This document shows, in pieces, positions 33,374-42,769 of a stretch of DNA of 47,808 nt (position 1 is the stretch's first letter; every line of letters starts with the position of its first letter). The stretch lies in the NCBI GenBank assembly GCA_003210275.1, contig QCVU01000002.1:1-47808 (forward strand), given 5' to 3'. The position numbers and the translations under genes are program-made. This DNA is from Prochlorococcus sp. AG-686-M10. Lineage in GTDB: Bacteria > Cyanobacteriota > Cyanobacteriia > PCC-6307 > Cyanobiaceae. The notes under the pieces are model-generated. The model saw nothing but the letters and a program-made list of their open reading frames with translations, was not told where the DNA came from and did not search any database.

Positions 33374-33500
33374 AAAAACCAATATCTTTAGGTGGTAATT
33401 TATTAATCATTAATAGTTTATTTCATTATCTACTTTTTTAGTTTTTCATGATTTATTGCTAGCTTAAATACTGACTTCGAAGAAACTAATTATCTCAAAA

Positions 33501-34832
33501 TTAGATTTTTTCACCTAGTTCGAAACCTCTAAAGCATTTGAATCTTGGGAACCTAAGGCTGAATGTTTCAGCATCTTGAGATTGAGTTCTTGCATCAGCT
33601 CTGATTTCTACCAATTGCCCGATTAGTTTATCTCTTCCTCTCCAATATTCTTCACGTTGAGAATCACTGAATCCACTACCGCAATTAAGACGATAATTAT
33701 ATTGATCATCTTTACCTTCAACCAAGATTGCTCCAAGTCTGCCTTCGTTTCGGCCTGTCCCTTCTTCTATTGCTACAACTTTTAAGGTGACTTCTACGAA
33801 TGGTTTTGCTTTTAACCAATTATGTGTTCTTTTGCATTCATACCAACCATGAGGATTTTTAATCATCACGCCTTCATATCCCCCCTCGACGGCTGATTTG
33901 TTAAGTTCTACAAATCTACTTTGTCCTTCAGGAGTATCTAAATCTACATTTTCCCAGTCAAGTGTTTGAACATGTTTTAAACGAGTTGCATTTTTTGCTA
34001 CCCAATCTTTTACCAACATACTTCTAGTAGTTTGATCTTTTTCCCATAAACCCTTCTTGAAATCTTTAATTGGACAAATATCAAATAAGTGTAAAACTGC
34101 ATCTTTGGATTGTTTGCCATCTTTTCTATGTACTTGCTTCATTAGGTCTTGAAAATTAGCACTCATTACTTCACCATCTAAGACTAAATCGTAGGGGGTA
34201 GGATGTTTCTCTAATACTTTTTCTATTTCTGTAATGATATGACCAAAGTTATTAAACTGTTTACCGTTTCGAGAAAACATTTCTACTTTATTTTTTCTAA
34301 TAATTGTTAATACTCTGACTCCGTCTAATTTAATCTCAATTTGTTTTTTGCCTATCATTTTCTTTTCATGGTTTGCACTGTCATGTGCAAGGGGACATGA
34401 GAAGATAGGTATCGTATATTTTGGAAATTTTTTTGCAACTTTGTTTATTGTTTTTTCAGAAACACCACAACGAAGATCTTTAATCAATACGCGTCTATAA
34501 AATCCGTTCCATTGTTCTTTAGTTGCAGATTTCATAACTAAATTGATCGCATCTCTAGCAGCATGCCCAGTAAGTTCTCTTTTGATTAATTGATTTGTTA
34601 ATTCTTTAAAAATACTCCATTTACATCCTTGACTAGATGTCTCTTCTTCTTTTTCAGGTACCTGCTTTACTCCAAAAGTTACTAAAGGATCTAAGGCCAT
34701 ACTTATTCCCTCAAAAAAATGATCAAACCCTTGTTCCATTGCTTCAAAAATGATTTTTTCTTTATCTAATCTGCTTGGGTGTAATTCTAATTTTTTTATT
34801 ATTTCTTCTTTCCGAAGTTCTTCATGTTTCAC
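33501..34832 (-). CDS. ATP-dependent DNA ligase, T4-phage-like architecture
   Basis: Motif I EIKLDGVRVL (KxDGxR), motif III DLVLDGEVM, motif IV EGVMIKNP, motif V NWLKAKPF, C-terminal OB-like region SLRFPRFKCFRGFE. N-terminal RELTGHAARDAINL...RRVLIKDLRCGVSEKTINKV resembles T4 gp30. Confidence 0.9.
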   Translation of the reverse strand: MKHEELRKEEIIKKLELHPSRLDKEKIIFEAMEQGFDHFFEGISMALDPLVTFGVKQVPEKEEETSSQGCKWSIFKELTNQLIKRELTGHAARDAINLVMKSATKEQWNGFYRRVLIKDLRCGVSEKTINKVAKKFPKYTIPIFSCPLAHDSANHEKKMIGKKQIEIKLDGVRVLTIIRKNKVEMFSRNGKQFNNFGHIITEIEKVLEKHPTPYDLVLDGEVMSANFQDLMKQVHRKDGKQSKDAVLHLFDICPIKDFKKGLWEKDQTTRSMLVKDWVAKNATRLKHVQTLDWENVDLDTPEGQSRFVELNKSAVEGGYEGVMIKNPHGWYECKRTHNWLKAKPFVEVTLKVVAIEEGTGRNEGRLGAILVEGKDDQYNYRLNCGSGFSDSQREEYWRGRDKLIGQLVEIRADARTQSQDAETFSLRFPRFKCFRGFELGEKI

Positions 34833-34848
34833 AAATTTTGAACCTTTA

Positions 34849-35268
34849 CTAATTTACTTTAGCTATTCTGTCTATCTTCCAATCTTTATCACTTTTTGAA
34901 AAAGTAAAATCTAGGGGAAGTTCATCTTTCTTATCTTCAGATTTTAAATTTAAAGTAATTATGATTTGATCTTCTTGAACTCTTGGTCTTCCTGACTTTA
35001 AATTTCTATACTTATTTAAATTTAAGCCAGCTAAAAATTTTAGAAAGTCCTGACGTTTTACATGTGTTTTGTAAGTTTTAGTAGTTAGTCCATATGCAGC
35101 ATCAATTCTGCCCGCTGCTACTTGATCAAAAAATTTCCGTACCAACGGATTAATTCCTCTAGCGCTTATAACAAGTTTAACAGCATTGAAGGTCCAAAAA
35201 GAAACAAGCACTGCTCCACCAACCAATAAAGCTTTAACCCCAATATCTTTTACTAGTAATGCATCCAT
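34849..35268 (-). CDS. membrane-anchored small protein, NTF2-like/DUF4864-like ectodomain (tentative)
   Basis: N-terminal hydrophobic segment (ALLVGGAVLVSFWTFNAV), then FFDQVAAGRIDAAYGLTTKTYKTHVKRQDFLKFLAGL, reminiscent of NTF2-like secreted domains. Confidence 0.7.
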   Translation of the reverse strand: MDALLVKDIGVKALLVGGAVLVSFWTFNAVKLVISARGINPLVRKFFDQVAAGRIDAAYGLTTKTYKTHVKRQDFLKFLAGLNLNKYRNLKSGRPRVQEDQIIITLNLKSEDKKDELPLDFTFSKSDKDWKIDRIAKVN

Positions 35269-35353
35269 TTTGTAATTAGTTTCTTTTAATTTTAAGAAAA
35301 TAAATCGTTTTTGATGACTTTTTTTGTCAAAATAATACTAAATTTAATCGATA

Positions 35354-35884
35354 ATGTCTTTAATTCCTCTTTTACCAGTATTTCATAAGTTTAATAGGCA
35401 ATTTTTTGATCAATCTTTAACAACTACTAATAGAGAACCTTTAGTAAAGGTTAGATGGAGCGATAATAGATTAAAGACAACTGCAGGTTTTTATAAGCGC
35501 AAACAACTTAAAGGAGTAATTGATTCAGAAATAATTTTGTCAAAGCCAATTTTAACTAAATTATCTTGTAACGAAATTTATAGTACCTTATGTCATGAAA
35601 TGATTCATGCATGGGTAGATAGGATTCTGAATATTAATGAGATACATGGGCCAAATTTTTTGAGTAAAATGAATGAAATTAATAAAGAAGAGAATAATTT
35701 TCAGATAAGTATTAGACATAATTTTCCGGTTGAAAGAAAGGCATTAAAATATATCGGTAAATGTTTAAATTGCGGGGAGAAATATATGTATAGAAAAAGA
35801 ATTAGAAATATTGCTTGTAAAAAATGTTGTAATTTGTTCTTTAATGGATCCTGGAATAAAAAATGTTTAATTTTGTTTGATTGA
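35354..35884 (+). CDS. SprT-like zinc metalloprotease family protein
   Basis: CHEMIHAWVDRILNINEIHGPNF (HExxH) and C-terminal CLNCGEKY...CKKC zinc ribbon. Confidence 0.85.
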   Translation: MSLIPLLPVFHKFNRQFFDQSLTTTNREPLVKVRWSDNRLKTTAGFYKRKQLKGVIDSEIILSKPILTKLSCNEIYSTLCHEMIHAWVDRILNINEIHGPNFLSKMNEINKEENNFQISIRHNFPVERKALKYIGKCLNCGEKYMYRKRIRNIACKKCCNLFFNGSWNKKCLILFD

Positions 35885-35968
35885 TAATTTAAAAATGTGA
35901 CTTTGTTTCTTTATTTAGAATTTTCTATTATGTTGTTGTAACTTGATATTTAAAAGCAAAGATAATTT

Positions 35969-36535
35969 ATGGATTCTCGTAGACCTAGAAACTTTAGAAA
36001 TAATTTTGACAGAACAGTACTTGATAAACAAGTTGACAAAATTTTTGAAACAGGTAGACAATTTGTTGATGGTGTATCAGGTTCTAGACCCGGAAAAAAA
36101 AGAAATACTGATTTTCAAGGAATATCTCGCAGGAATGTTAAAAATGTCGGAAGATGGGTCTCAGATAAAATGGATATGTTTTTTGAAGAAGAAGATGATT
36201 GGTCTGATCAGGAAAATAGTAATGAATCGATACAAGATATGAAATCTTTTTCAAGAGAATCTAAATTTATTGATGAAGAGAAACCATCATCTAAGCGTCC
36301 TTTAGAGGCATTATCTTTAAGGCAACCTAAAAGTCTCCACATAGATGAACAAAAGAAGTTACCTTATGGAACATCAAACTCTTTTGATGAATGGCCGGAT
36401 GATTCAGATTTAAAAGTTGATAGATGGCAAAGATCTTATGAAAGAGGTAATGAGGTTAATGTAAATCAAGATAATCCAAAAAGCGTTTCAAATAGTGGAA
36501 GAAGTATTCCAAGGTCAAGAAGAAGAAGAATATAG
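35969..36535 (+). CDS. conserved-type hydrophilic protein of unknown function
   Basis: 188-aa ORF, ATG start, charged, low hydrophobicity, basic C-terminus RSRRRRI. Chosen over overlapping frame 35943..36242. Confidence 0.7.
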   Translation: MDSRRPRNFRNNFDRTVLDKQVDKIFETGRQFVDGVSGSRPGKKRNTDFQGISRRNVKNVGRWVSDKMDMFFEEEDDWSDQENSNESIQDMKSFSRESKFIDEEKPSSKRPLEALSLRQPKSLHIDEQKKLPYGTSNSFDEWPDDSDLKVDRWQRSYERGNEVNVNQDNPKSVSNSGRSIPRSRRRRI

Positions 36536-37120
36536 ATTAGAAAAACTTTGAATTCCTGATGGACCTAACCAAGTTTCTAATAAAGGATTGAAGACTTCGC
36601 GAATAATAGTTAGAGGTTTTTTATTACGAAAAAATCTGTAATTTCTTGACCAAAAAGGTCCTTTTACGCAAAATTCCTCCTCTAACCAATTTGAATTAAC
36701 TATTGAAATGCTATCCACTTCTCTAAATAATTCTGATCTATCTTGAGTTAAGTTTTTCCATATTGGTTCTTCTTTTGCTTTTAAATTTTGACTGACTTGT
36801 TCTGAATTCCACCAACTTTCAGCCCAGGCAAGATTTTTGTTTTGATTTCTAATCCAAACTTGTCTTCTAATTAAAGGTTCTTTTAATTGATTGATTTCTC
36901 TTGGGCCTTCTTTATTAAATAAAGGATCTATCTGCATAGTTATTAATTTGATTTTTGTTTCGTGATTAGTTAAAAGCTGTAAATGTCTTGTTGGACTACC
37001 ATCTCCTAGTAACATTAATTTCCATGCTCCAGATATTTTAGGTAAAGAATTTGCAAGTAAAAAAGCAGTGGCTTTCTCTTCCCATAAAATTCTTGGTGAG
37101 TTGAAGAGTTTATTATTCAG
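36515..37120 (-). CDS. chorismate lyase-like (DUF98-type) protein; first ATG at 37015, probably initiates upstream at a non-canonical codon
   Basis: MLLGDGSPTRHLQLLT...RRQVWIRNQNKNLAWAESWW...GPFWSRNYRFFRNKKPLTIIREVFNP. The frame stays open for 38 codons upstream of ATG 37015 (VTALNNKLFNSPRILWEEKATAFLLANSLPKISGAWKL); the 37120 end assumes a CTG start. Confidence 0.65.
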   Translation of the reverse strand: MNNKLFNSPRILWEEKATAFLLANSLPKISGAWKLMLLGDGSPTRHLQLLTNHETKIKLITMQIDPLFNKEGPREINQLKEPLIRRQVWIRNQNKNLAWAESWWNSEQVSQNLKAKEEPIWKNLTQDRSELFREVDSISIVNSNWLEEEFCVKGPFWSRNYRFFRNKKPLTIIREVFNPLLETWLGPSGIQSFSNLYSSSS

Positions 37121-37138
37121 TGCTGTTACCTATATCTT

Positions 37139-39103
37139 TTAAGATGATAACTTTTTTTCAACAAAACTATTTGTCTTTTCTTTTTTTAGTTCCTTTATTT
37201 TGAGCCAAACTAGTAATGCTGTTAAATCAGCTTTGCTGACACCAGGTATTTTAGATGCATCACCAAAATTAGTAGGTTTTATTTTATTTAAATTTTCGCG
37301 GGCCTCCAAAGATAAAGTATCTATTTGGTCATAATTAATTTCTGTTGGAAGTGATTTGAGACTTTGACGATTTATCTGATCAATGTTATTTTTTTGTCTT
37401 TTAAGGTAGCCTTCGTATTTAATATCTATTTCAACTCCTTCAATTACTGCTATTGGTAGAGTTTTGTCTACTAAATCATATTTTATAAAATCAGAATAGT
37501 GAAGATTTGGTCTTTTTAAAAGTTCTTTTAATGTCGTCGATCCTTTAATTTTTGATCCACTATCTAACTCTATTTTTTTAGCGATTTCATCAGTACATTT
37601 TAAACGTGTATTTTCTAATCTTGAATTTTCTTCTTTAAGTGATTTCATTTTTTTCTTATGAGCCAACCATCTTCTTTCATCTATTAAGCCTATTTCAAAA
37701 CCTAAAGGAGTTAATCTCCTGTCCGCATTATCTCCTCGTAAGGTAAGTCTATATTCACTTCTACTTGTAAGAACTCTATATGGTTCTTTTAGATCTCTTG
37801 TTATTAAGTCGTTTATCATAGTGCCTATATAGCTGCTTTCTCTTGAAAAGATTATTGGATCTTTCATACTTAGTTTTCTAGTTGCATTAATTCCTGCAAC
37901 TAATCCCTGCGCAGCAGCTTCTTCGTAGCCAGTGGTTCCATTAATTTGTCCAGCACTAAATAAATTTCCTATCTCAATTGTTTCCAATGACGATTTAAGT
38001 TGTGTCGCAGGGATGTATTCATATTCAACAGCATAAGCAGGCCTGAGCATTTTACATTTATTTAATCCGGGTAATGTTCTTAAAAGTTCTAATTGAATAT
38101 TTTCAGGTAATCCAGTAGAGAATCCTTGTACATATATTTCTGGCGTATTTATCCCTTCAGGTTCTAGGAAAATTTGATGTGAATTTTTATCTGCAAATTT
38201 TACAATCTTGTCTTCGATAGAAGGGCAATATCTAGGACCTTTACTATCTATAAATCCTCCATAGATTGGAGTTAAATGCAAATTATTACGAATTAATTCA
38301 TGAGTTTTTAAAGTTGTTCTTGTTATATGACAACTAACTTGTGGCATATTGTTTTTGATTTTGGGATCAAACGAAAAATATTTATCTGCAGCTGTACTTG
38401 GTTGAATATCTAATTCATCAAAGAAAATACTCTTTTTATCTACTCTTGCAGGAGTTCCAGTTTTTAATCGCTCAGTGTTTATTCCAAGATTATGTAAGCT
38501 TTGCGTTAATCCTTGTGCTGCTTGCTCTCCAGATCTCCCTGCAGACATTGATTTATTACCTATCCAGATTCTTCCTTCTAAAAAAGTTCCTGCAGTAATT
38601 ATTATTGATTTTGCAGAATAGTAGGTACCAAAAAAAGTTTTTACACCTTTGATTTGCTTTGTCGTATTCTTTGAGTTATTGGTAAAAGTTTCTACTTCTT
38701 TTATTACTAATTCAGTAATCATAGCCTCCTTTAACGAGAGATTATCTGTGTTTTGGAGTATTTCTATCATTCGTCTTGAGTATTCTCTTTTGTCTGTTTG
38801 AGCCCTTAATGCCCAAACGGCTGGCCCTCTGCTCGCATTTAAAATTCTTTTTTGTATTGCAGTTTCATCAGCTAATTGTCCAATGATTCCACCTAAAGCA
38901 TCAACCTCATGGACTAATTGACTTTTTGCTGGCCCACCAACAGCAGGATTACATGGTTGCCAAGCAATTCTATCTAAATTTATTGTAAACAACGCAGTGG
39001 AAAATCCTAATTTTGCTGTCGTAATTGCAGCTTCACAACCTGCATGTCCTGCCCCAATAACAATAATGTCAAAAGACTCATTTGGGGATTGTGGATCTTT
39101 CAT
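37139..39103 (-). CDS. mnmG: tRNA uridine-5-carboxymethylaminomethyl modification enzyme MnmG/GidA
   Basis: [62 protein letters not shown] and [18 protein letters not shown]. Confidence 0.98.
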   Translation of the reverse strand: MKDPQSPNESFDIIVIGAGHAGCEAAITTAKLGFSTALFTINLDRIAWQPCNPAVGGPAKSQLVHEVDALGGIIGQLADETAIQKRILNASRGPAVWALRAQTDKREYSRRMIEILQNTDNLSLKEAMITELVIKEVETFTNNSKNTTKQIKGVKTFFGTYYSAKSIIITAGTFLEGRIWIGNKSMSAGRSGEQAAQGLTQSLHNLGINTERLKTGTPARVDKKSIFFDELDIQPSTAADKYFSFDPKIKNNMPQVSCHITRTTLKTHELIRNNLHLTPIYGGFIDSKGPRYCPSIEDKIVKFADKNSHQIFLEPEGINTPEIYVQGFSTGLPENIQLELLRTLPGLNKCKMLRPAYAVEYEYIPATQLKSSLETIEIGNLFSAGQINGTTGYEEAAAQGLVAGINATRKLSMKDPIIFSRESSYIGTMINDLITRDLKEPYRVLTSRSEYRLTLRGDNADRRLTPLGFEIGLIDERRWLAHKKKMKSLKEENSRLENTRLKCTDEIAKKIELDSGSKIKGSTTLKELLKRPNLHYSDFIKYDLVDKTLPIAVIEGVEIDIKYEGYLKRQKNNIDQINRQSLKSLPTEINYDQIDTLSLEARENLNKIKPTNFGDASKIPGVSKADLTALLVWLKIKELKKEKTNSFVEKKLSS

Positions 39104-39114
39104 TATCGTGATTA

Positions 39115-40497
39115 TTAATTAGCTAAGTTTCTAAATCTTGTAAATTGGGGTTCAAATAATAATTTAACAGTTCCAACCGGTCCATTTCTATGTTTCGTGA
39201 CAATAATTTCAGTTATGCCTCTATCTTCAGTTTCTGGATTGTAATACTCATCTCTATAAATCATTAATACTAAGTCTGCATCTTGTTCTATAGATCCAGA
39301 TTCTCTAAGGTCACTTAACATAGGTCTTTTATTTGTTCTTGATTCCACTCCTCTACTTAATTGAGATAAAGCTACTACTGGTACTTTTAACTCTCTTGCC
39401 ATACTTTTGAGACCTCTAGTAATACGAGATAGCTCTTGAACTCTGTTATCAGGTGTTGTACCCTCCATTAGTTGTAAATAGTCAATAACTATTAATCCAA
39501 GTTCTTTTTTCTGCTCAGCTATTAATCTTCTGCAAAGGGACCTCATTTCTAAAACACTTAAATTAGGTTTATCATCGATAAAAATTGGAAGTTGACCTAA
39601 TGAGTTAATTCCTTCTCCAAGTAAAGGCCATTCTTCTTGTTGTAGTCTTCCGGTTCTTAATCTTCCACTTTCTATACCCACTTCCATTGAAAGCAATCTA
39701 TAGGTAAGTTGTTCTTTGCTCATCTCAAGGCTAAATACACAAACAGGAAGATCCTGAGATTGAGCTACATTCTTTGCTAGGTTTAAAACCATTGAAGTTT
39801 TCCCCATTGAGGGTCTTCCGGCCACAATTATTAAATCACTTCTTTGAAAGCCTTGAGTCATTGCGTCAAGGTCATAAAAATTTACTGGAATACCAGCTAC
39901 AGATGTTCCTAATGATCTGGACTCTATTTCATTAAAAGTACTTGTAAGAATTTCTGCAGCTTGGGTAAGACCTTTTGTCGGTTTTTCTTGACTAATTTCA
40001 AAAATTTTCTGTTCTGCCTTATCTAAAACTTCATTAGTTTCTTGCGTTTGATCAAATCCTAGTTGAACAACTTCATTTCCAGATCGGATAAGTTGTCTCC
40101 TTATAAATTTATCACTTATTAAATTCGCAACTTGTTCTATTGAGGCTGTGGAAGAAACATTTTCTACAAGTTCTACTAATTTAGTATTGCCTCCAATTTT
40201 TTCAAGTGATCCATTGTCAGCAAGCCATGCACTCATTGAAGTTAGATCTGTAGGTTTGCCTTGTGTATGTAACATTAAGGCTGTTTTATATATCTCTTGA
40301 TGAGCGTTTATATAAAAGGCTTCTGGTTTAATCAAGTCTGCAATTCTTCCTATCGCATCAGGATCTAGTAAGATTCCTCCCAAAACAACTTCTTCTGCTT
40401 GAATATTTTGGGGAGGAACTAAACCTGCGTTTTCATTATTAAAGTCTTTTTTAAAATTTTTATTAGACCCATTATTTGAAAAAGGAACTGAAACCAT
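39115..40497 (-). CDS. dnaB: replicative DNA helicase DnaB (no intein)
   Basis: [44 protein letters not shown] Walker [24 protein letters not shown]. Confidence 0.97.
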   Translation of the reverse strand: MVSVPFSNNGSNKNFKKDFNNENAGLVPPQNIQAEEVVLGGILLDPDAIGRIADLIKPEAFYINAHQEIYKTALMLHTQGKPTDLTSMSAWLADNGSLEKIGGNTKLVELVENVSSTASIEQVANLISDKFIRRQLIRSGNEVVQLGFDQTQETNEVLDKAEQKIFEISQEKPTKGLTQAAEILTSTFNEIESRSLGTSVAGIPVNFYDLDAMTQGFQRSDLIIVAGRPSMGKTSMVLNLAKNVAQSQDLPVCVFSLEMSKEQLTYRLLSMEVGIESGRLRTGRLQQEEWPLLGEGINSLGQLPIFIDDKPNLSVLEMRSLCRRLIAEQKKELGLIVIDYLQLMEGTTPDNRVQELSRITRGLKSMARELKVPVVALSQLSRGVESRTNKRPMLSDLRESGSIEQDADLVLMIYRDEYYNPETEDRGITEIIVTKHRNGPVGTVKLLFEPQFTRFRNLAN

Positions 40498-40555
40498 ATA
40501 CTTGTAGACTTAGATATATACTCTGACTACTTTTCTAAATAATGCAACAAAGTTA

Positions 40556-41011
40556 TTAACTTGTTACTTCAATGTTTACTTCCGCACTTACTTCTTGATG
40601 TAGTTTGATCTTCGCAACGAAAGAACCTAAATTATGAATATCAGGGACTGTTATATCTCTTCTATCAATATCTTTTTTCGTAGCTGCCTCTATAGCTTCA
40701 GCAACATCGCCATTGGTAACAGTTCCAAAAAGGACTCCGTCTTCACCAACTTGTTTCCTGATAGTAAATCTACCAATAGTTGCTAGTGCAGTTTTAAAGT
40801 CAATAGCTTCTTGTTTTACTTTCTCTGCAGCAATTTTTTCTTTGGCTCTTTTTCGTTCAATTTGTTTCAGAATTGAGGGTGTTACATTAGCTGCTTTACC
40901 AAATGGCAATAAGAAATTCCTTGCATAACCAGGTGCTACTTCTACTACATCACCTTCTCTACCAAGAGTTGTGATTGATTCTGTTAAAACGACTTTTACT
41001 CTTTTAGCCAT
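40556..41011 (-). CDS. rplI: 50S ribosomal protein L9
   Basis: [40 protein letters not shown]. Confidence 0.97.
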   Translation of the reverse strand: MAKRVKVVLTESITTLGREGDVVEVAPGYARNFLLPFGKAANVTPSILKQIERKRAKEKIAAEKVKQEAIDFKTALATIGRFTIRKQVGEDGVLFGTVTNGDVAEAIEAATKKDIDRRDITVPDIHNLGSFVAKIKLHQEVSAEVNIEVTS

Positions 41012-41031
41012 GAAAATATTTATTTATATAT

Positions 41032-41970
41032 TTAATAATAAGTCCTAGAGGGTAATTTTACTTTTTTAGCAAATCCTAATTTGGCAAGAATCTTAATATG
41101 TTCCCAAGTTAAATCAATTTGACCTCTAAATAATCCTTGCTTAGCAGAATTAGGAAATGCATGATGATTGTTATGCCATCCTTCTCCAAATGTTAAAGCT
41201 GCAACCCAAACATTATTCTTTGATCCGTCACCACTATCAAAAGGAGCTTTACCCCAACAATGGGTAGCTGAGTTTACTAACCAAGTTATGTGATAAACCA
41301 CTACAAGTCTTAGAGGTATTCCCCATAATACTAATGCCCATCCTCCAACGCCTAATTTTTGCCCTATCGCAAACAAACACAAGCCAATAGGAATTTGTAA
41401 AAAGAGGAAATACTTATTAAGAAATCTATAATATGGATCTTTAATTAAATCTGCACTTAGTTTGGGTACAGCTTTTAATGCCTCAACATCTTTAAACATC
41501 CAACCCATGTGGCTCCACCAAAATCCTCTTTTACTATTGTGATGATCTACTTCTGTATCTGAAAATGAATGATGATGTCTATGCAAGCCAACCCAATCTA
41601 TTGGACCATGCTGGGCACTAATAGCTCCACAAGTAGCAAAAAATCTCTCTAACCATTTTGGAACAACAAACGATCTATGAGAAAGCAAACGATGATAACC
41701 CAAAGTGACTCCAAGACAAGCAGTTAACCAGTAAAAGAAGAATAATGCAGTTACTGCAGGCATGCTCCAAAACTGAGGTTGTAATGCTACTAAAGATAAT
41801 AAATGTATGGCAATCATAAAAAATATGGTTCCCCATGTTTTGTGTAATCTAGGAGGATATCTTTTAGAGTGACTAGATGGTTCAAGTAATTTATCCGAAA
41901 GTTCTATAACTTTTTCTGCGGGTACAGGTTTTTTTAATTTGGCTGTTTCTTGGAAGATAACTGATTTCAT
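41032..41970 (-). CDS. acyl-lipid/acyl-CoA fatty-acid desaturase (delta-9-like)
   Basis: Histidine boxes HRLLSHRSF, HRHHHSFSD and HNNHHAFP. Start at MKSVIFQETAK preferred over 42018. Confidence 0.93.
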   Translation of the reverse strand: MKSVIFQETAKLKKPVPAEKVIELSDKLLEPSSHSKRYPPRLHKTWGTIFFMIAIHLLSLVALQPQFWSMPAVTALFFFYWLTACLGVTLGYHRLLSHRSFVVPKWLERFFATCGAISAQHGPIDWVGLHRHHHSFSDTEVDHHNSKRGFWWSHMGWMFKDVEALKAVPKLSADLIKDPYYRFLNKYFLFLQIPIGLCLFAIGQKLGVGGWALVLWGIPLRLVVVYHITWLVNSATHCWGKAPFDSGDGSKNNVWVAALTFGEGWHNNHHAFPNSAKQGLFRGQIDLTWEHIKILAKLGFAKKVKLPSRTYY

Positions 41971-42046
41971 AATATTGGAAAAACTATTTTCAAAAAGGCC
42001 GATATGTAATATTATCATACTATACTATTGATTATTTTAATTATCC

Positions 42047-42769
42047 GTGAGCTTAGGATATCGCGATAAATTATTGAAGGGACGAAGAGCAATGGCTCAT
42101 CTGATTCATCTTTGGCATGAGAGAAATGGTTGGTCTCACAGAGTTCTGCCTTTACTTTCAGAAATACTTGATTTAGGAAAAGTACATAATTCTCAGATTT
42201 CAAATCTAAGGAATGGAAAGTTATCATCTCCTGGCCCCGAGGTTTTTCTTGCATTGGCACAAGTCAATACGATTCTTGATCAAGGAATAGAATTGATAAG
42301 GGATCAATTAGAGAAGAGTCATCCAGAATTATGGAGATCATTACAAGATTCTGCTCTTCCATTAAAAAATGATGCTGGTAATCCATTGTCAGCAGGAGAA
42401 TTATTTGAAATTTTTTCTGGATTGAAACCTCTCCCGTCATCATTTGATTGGTATATAGAGGATTTTGAAGCGTCTACCTTAAGTGATGCTCTTTCTGATC
42501 ATTTTTGTCAAAATAGGCCTTGGAGATCTTGTAAAATTATCATTATGAATGCGTATACAGTTTCTAAATCTTCAAGAAGAGATCGTTTTGCAGAAGTGAT
42601 AGCTGGAATAAAAGATTTTACAGCAGAAGAATTAGATGGTGAATTATTAGATCTTTATGAGACCTCCAAAAAACTTTCTTATTTCAATGAAGGAGGACCG
42701 AATGCTTTTCTTACTCATTTAAGAGATATAGCTTCAGAAAAAAAGAAAGTTTTAAAGAATGAAAAATAA
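42047..42769 (+). CDS. picocyanobacterial-type protein of unknown function, possible N-terminal DNA-binding fold
   Basis: 240-aa ORF (GTG at 42047 or ATG at 42092); LPLLSEILDLGKVHNSQISNLRNGKLSSPGPEVFLALAQVN resembles an HTH-like region. Overlaps the next gene by 11 nt. Confidence 0.75.
   Translation: MSLGYRDKLLKGRRAMAHLIHLWHERNGWSHRVLPLLSEILDLGKVHNSQISNLRNGKLSSPGPEVFLALAQVNTILDQGIELIRDQLEKSHPELWRSLQDSALPLKNDAGNPLSAGELFEIFSGLKPLPSSFDWYIEDFEASTLSDALSDHFCQNRPWRSCKIIIMNAYTVSKSSRRDRFAEVIAGIKDFTAEELDGELLDLYETSKKLSYFNEGGPNAFLTHLRDIASEKKKVLKNEK

Noticed and set aside
35943-36242. 99-aa ORF overlapping 35969..36535 in another frame
   Set aside because: Shorter than the competing frame. Cannot be fully excluded without conservation data.
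39115-40497. Possible intein in dnaB (some cyanobacterial DnaB proteins carry one)
   Set aside because: 460 aa, continuous helicase motifs, no inserted splicing domain.
42015-42260. 81-aa minus-strand ORF across the desaturase/240-aa protein divergent region
   Set aside because: Mostly antisense to the 240-aa protein and would fill the promoter region; no domain.
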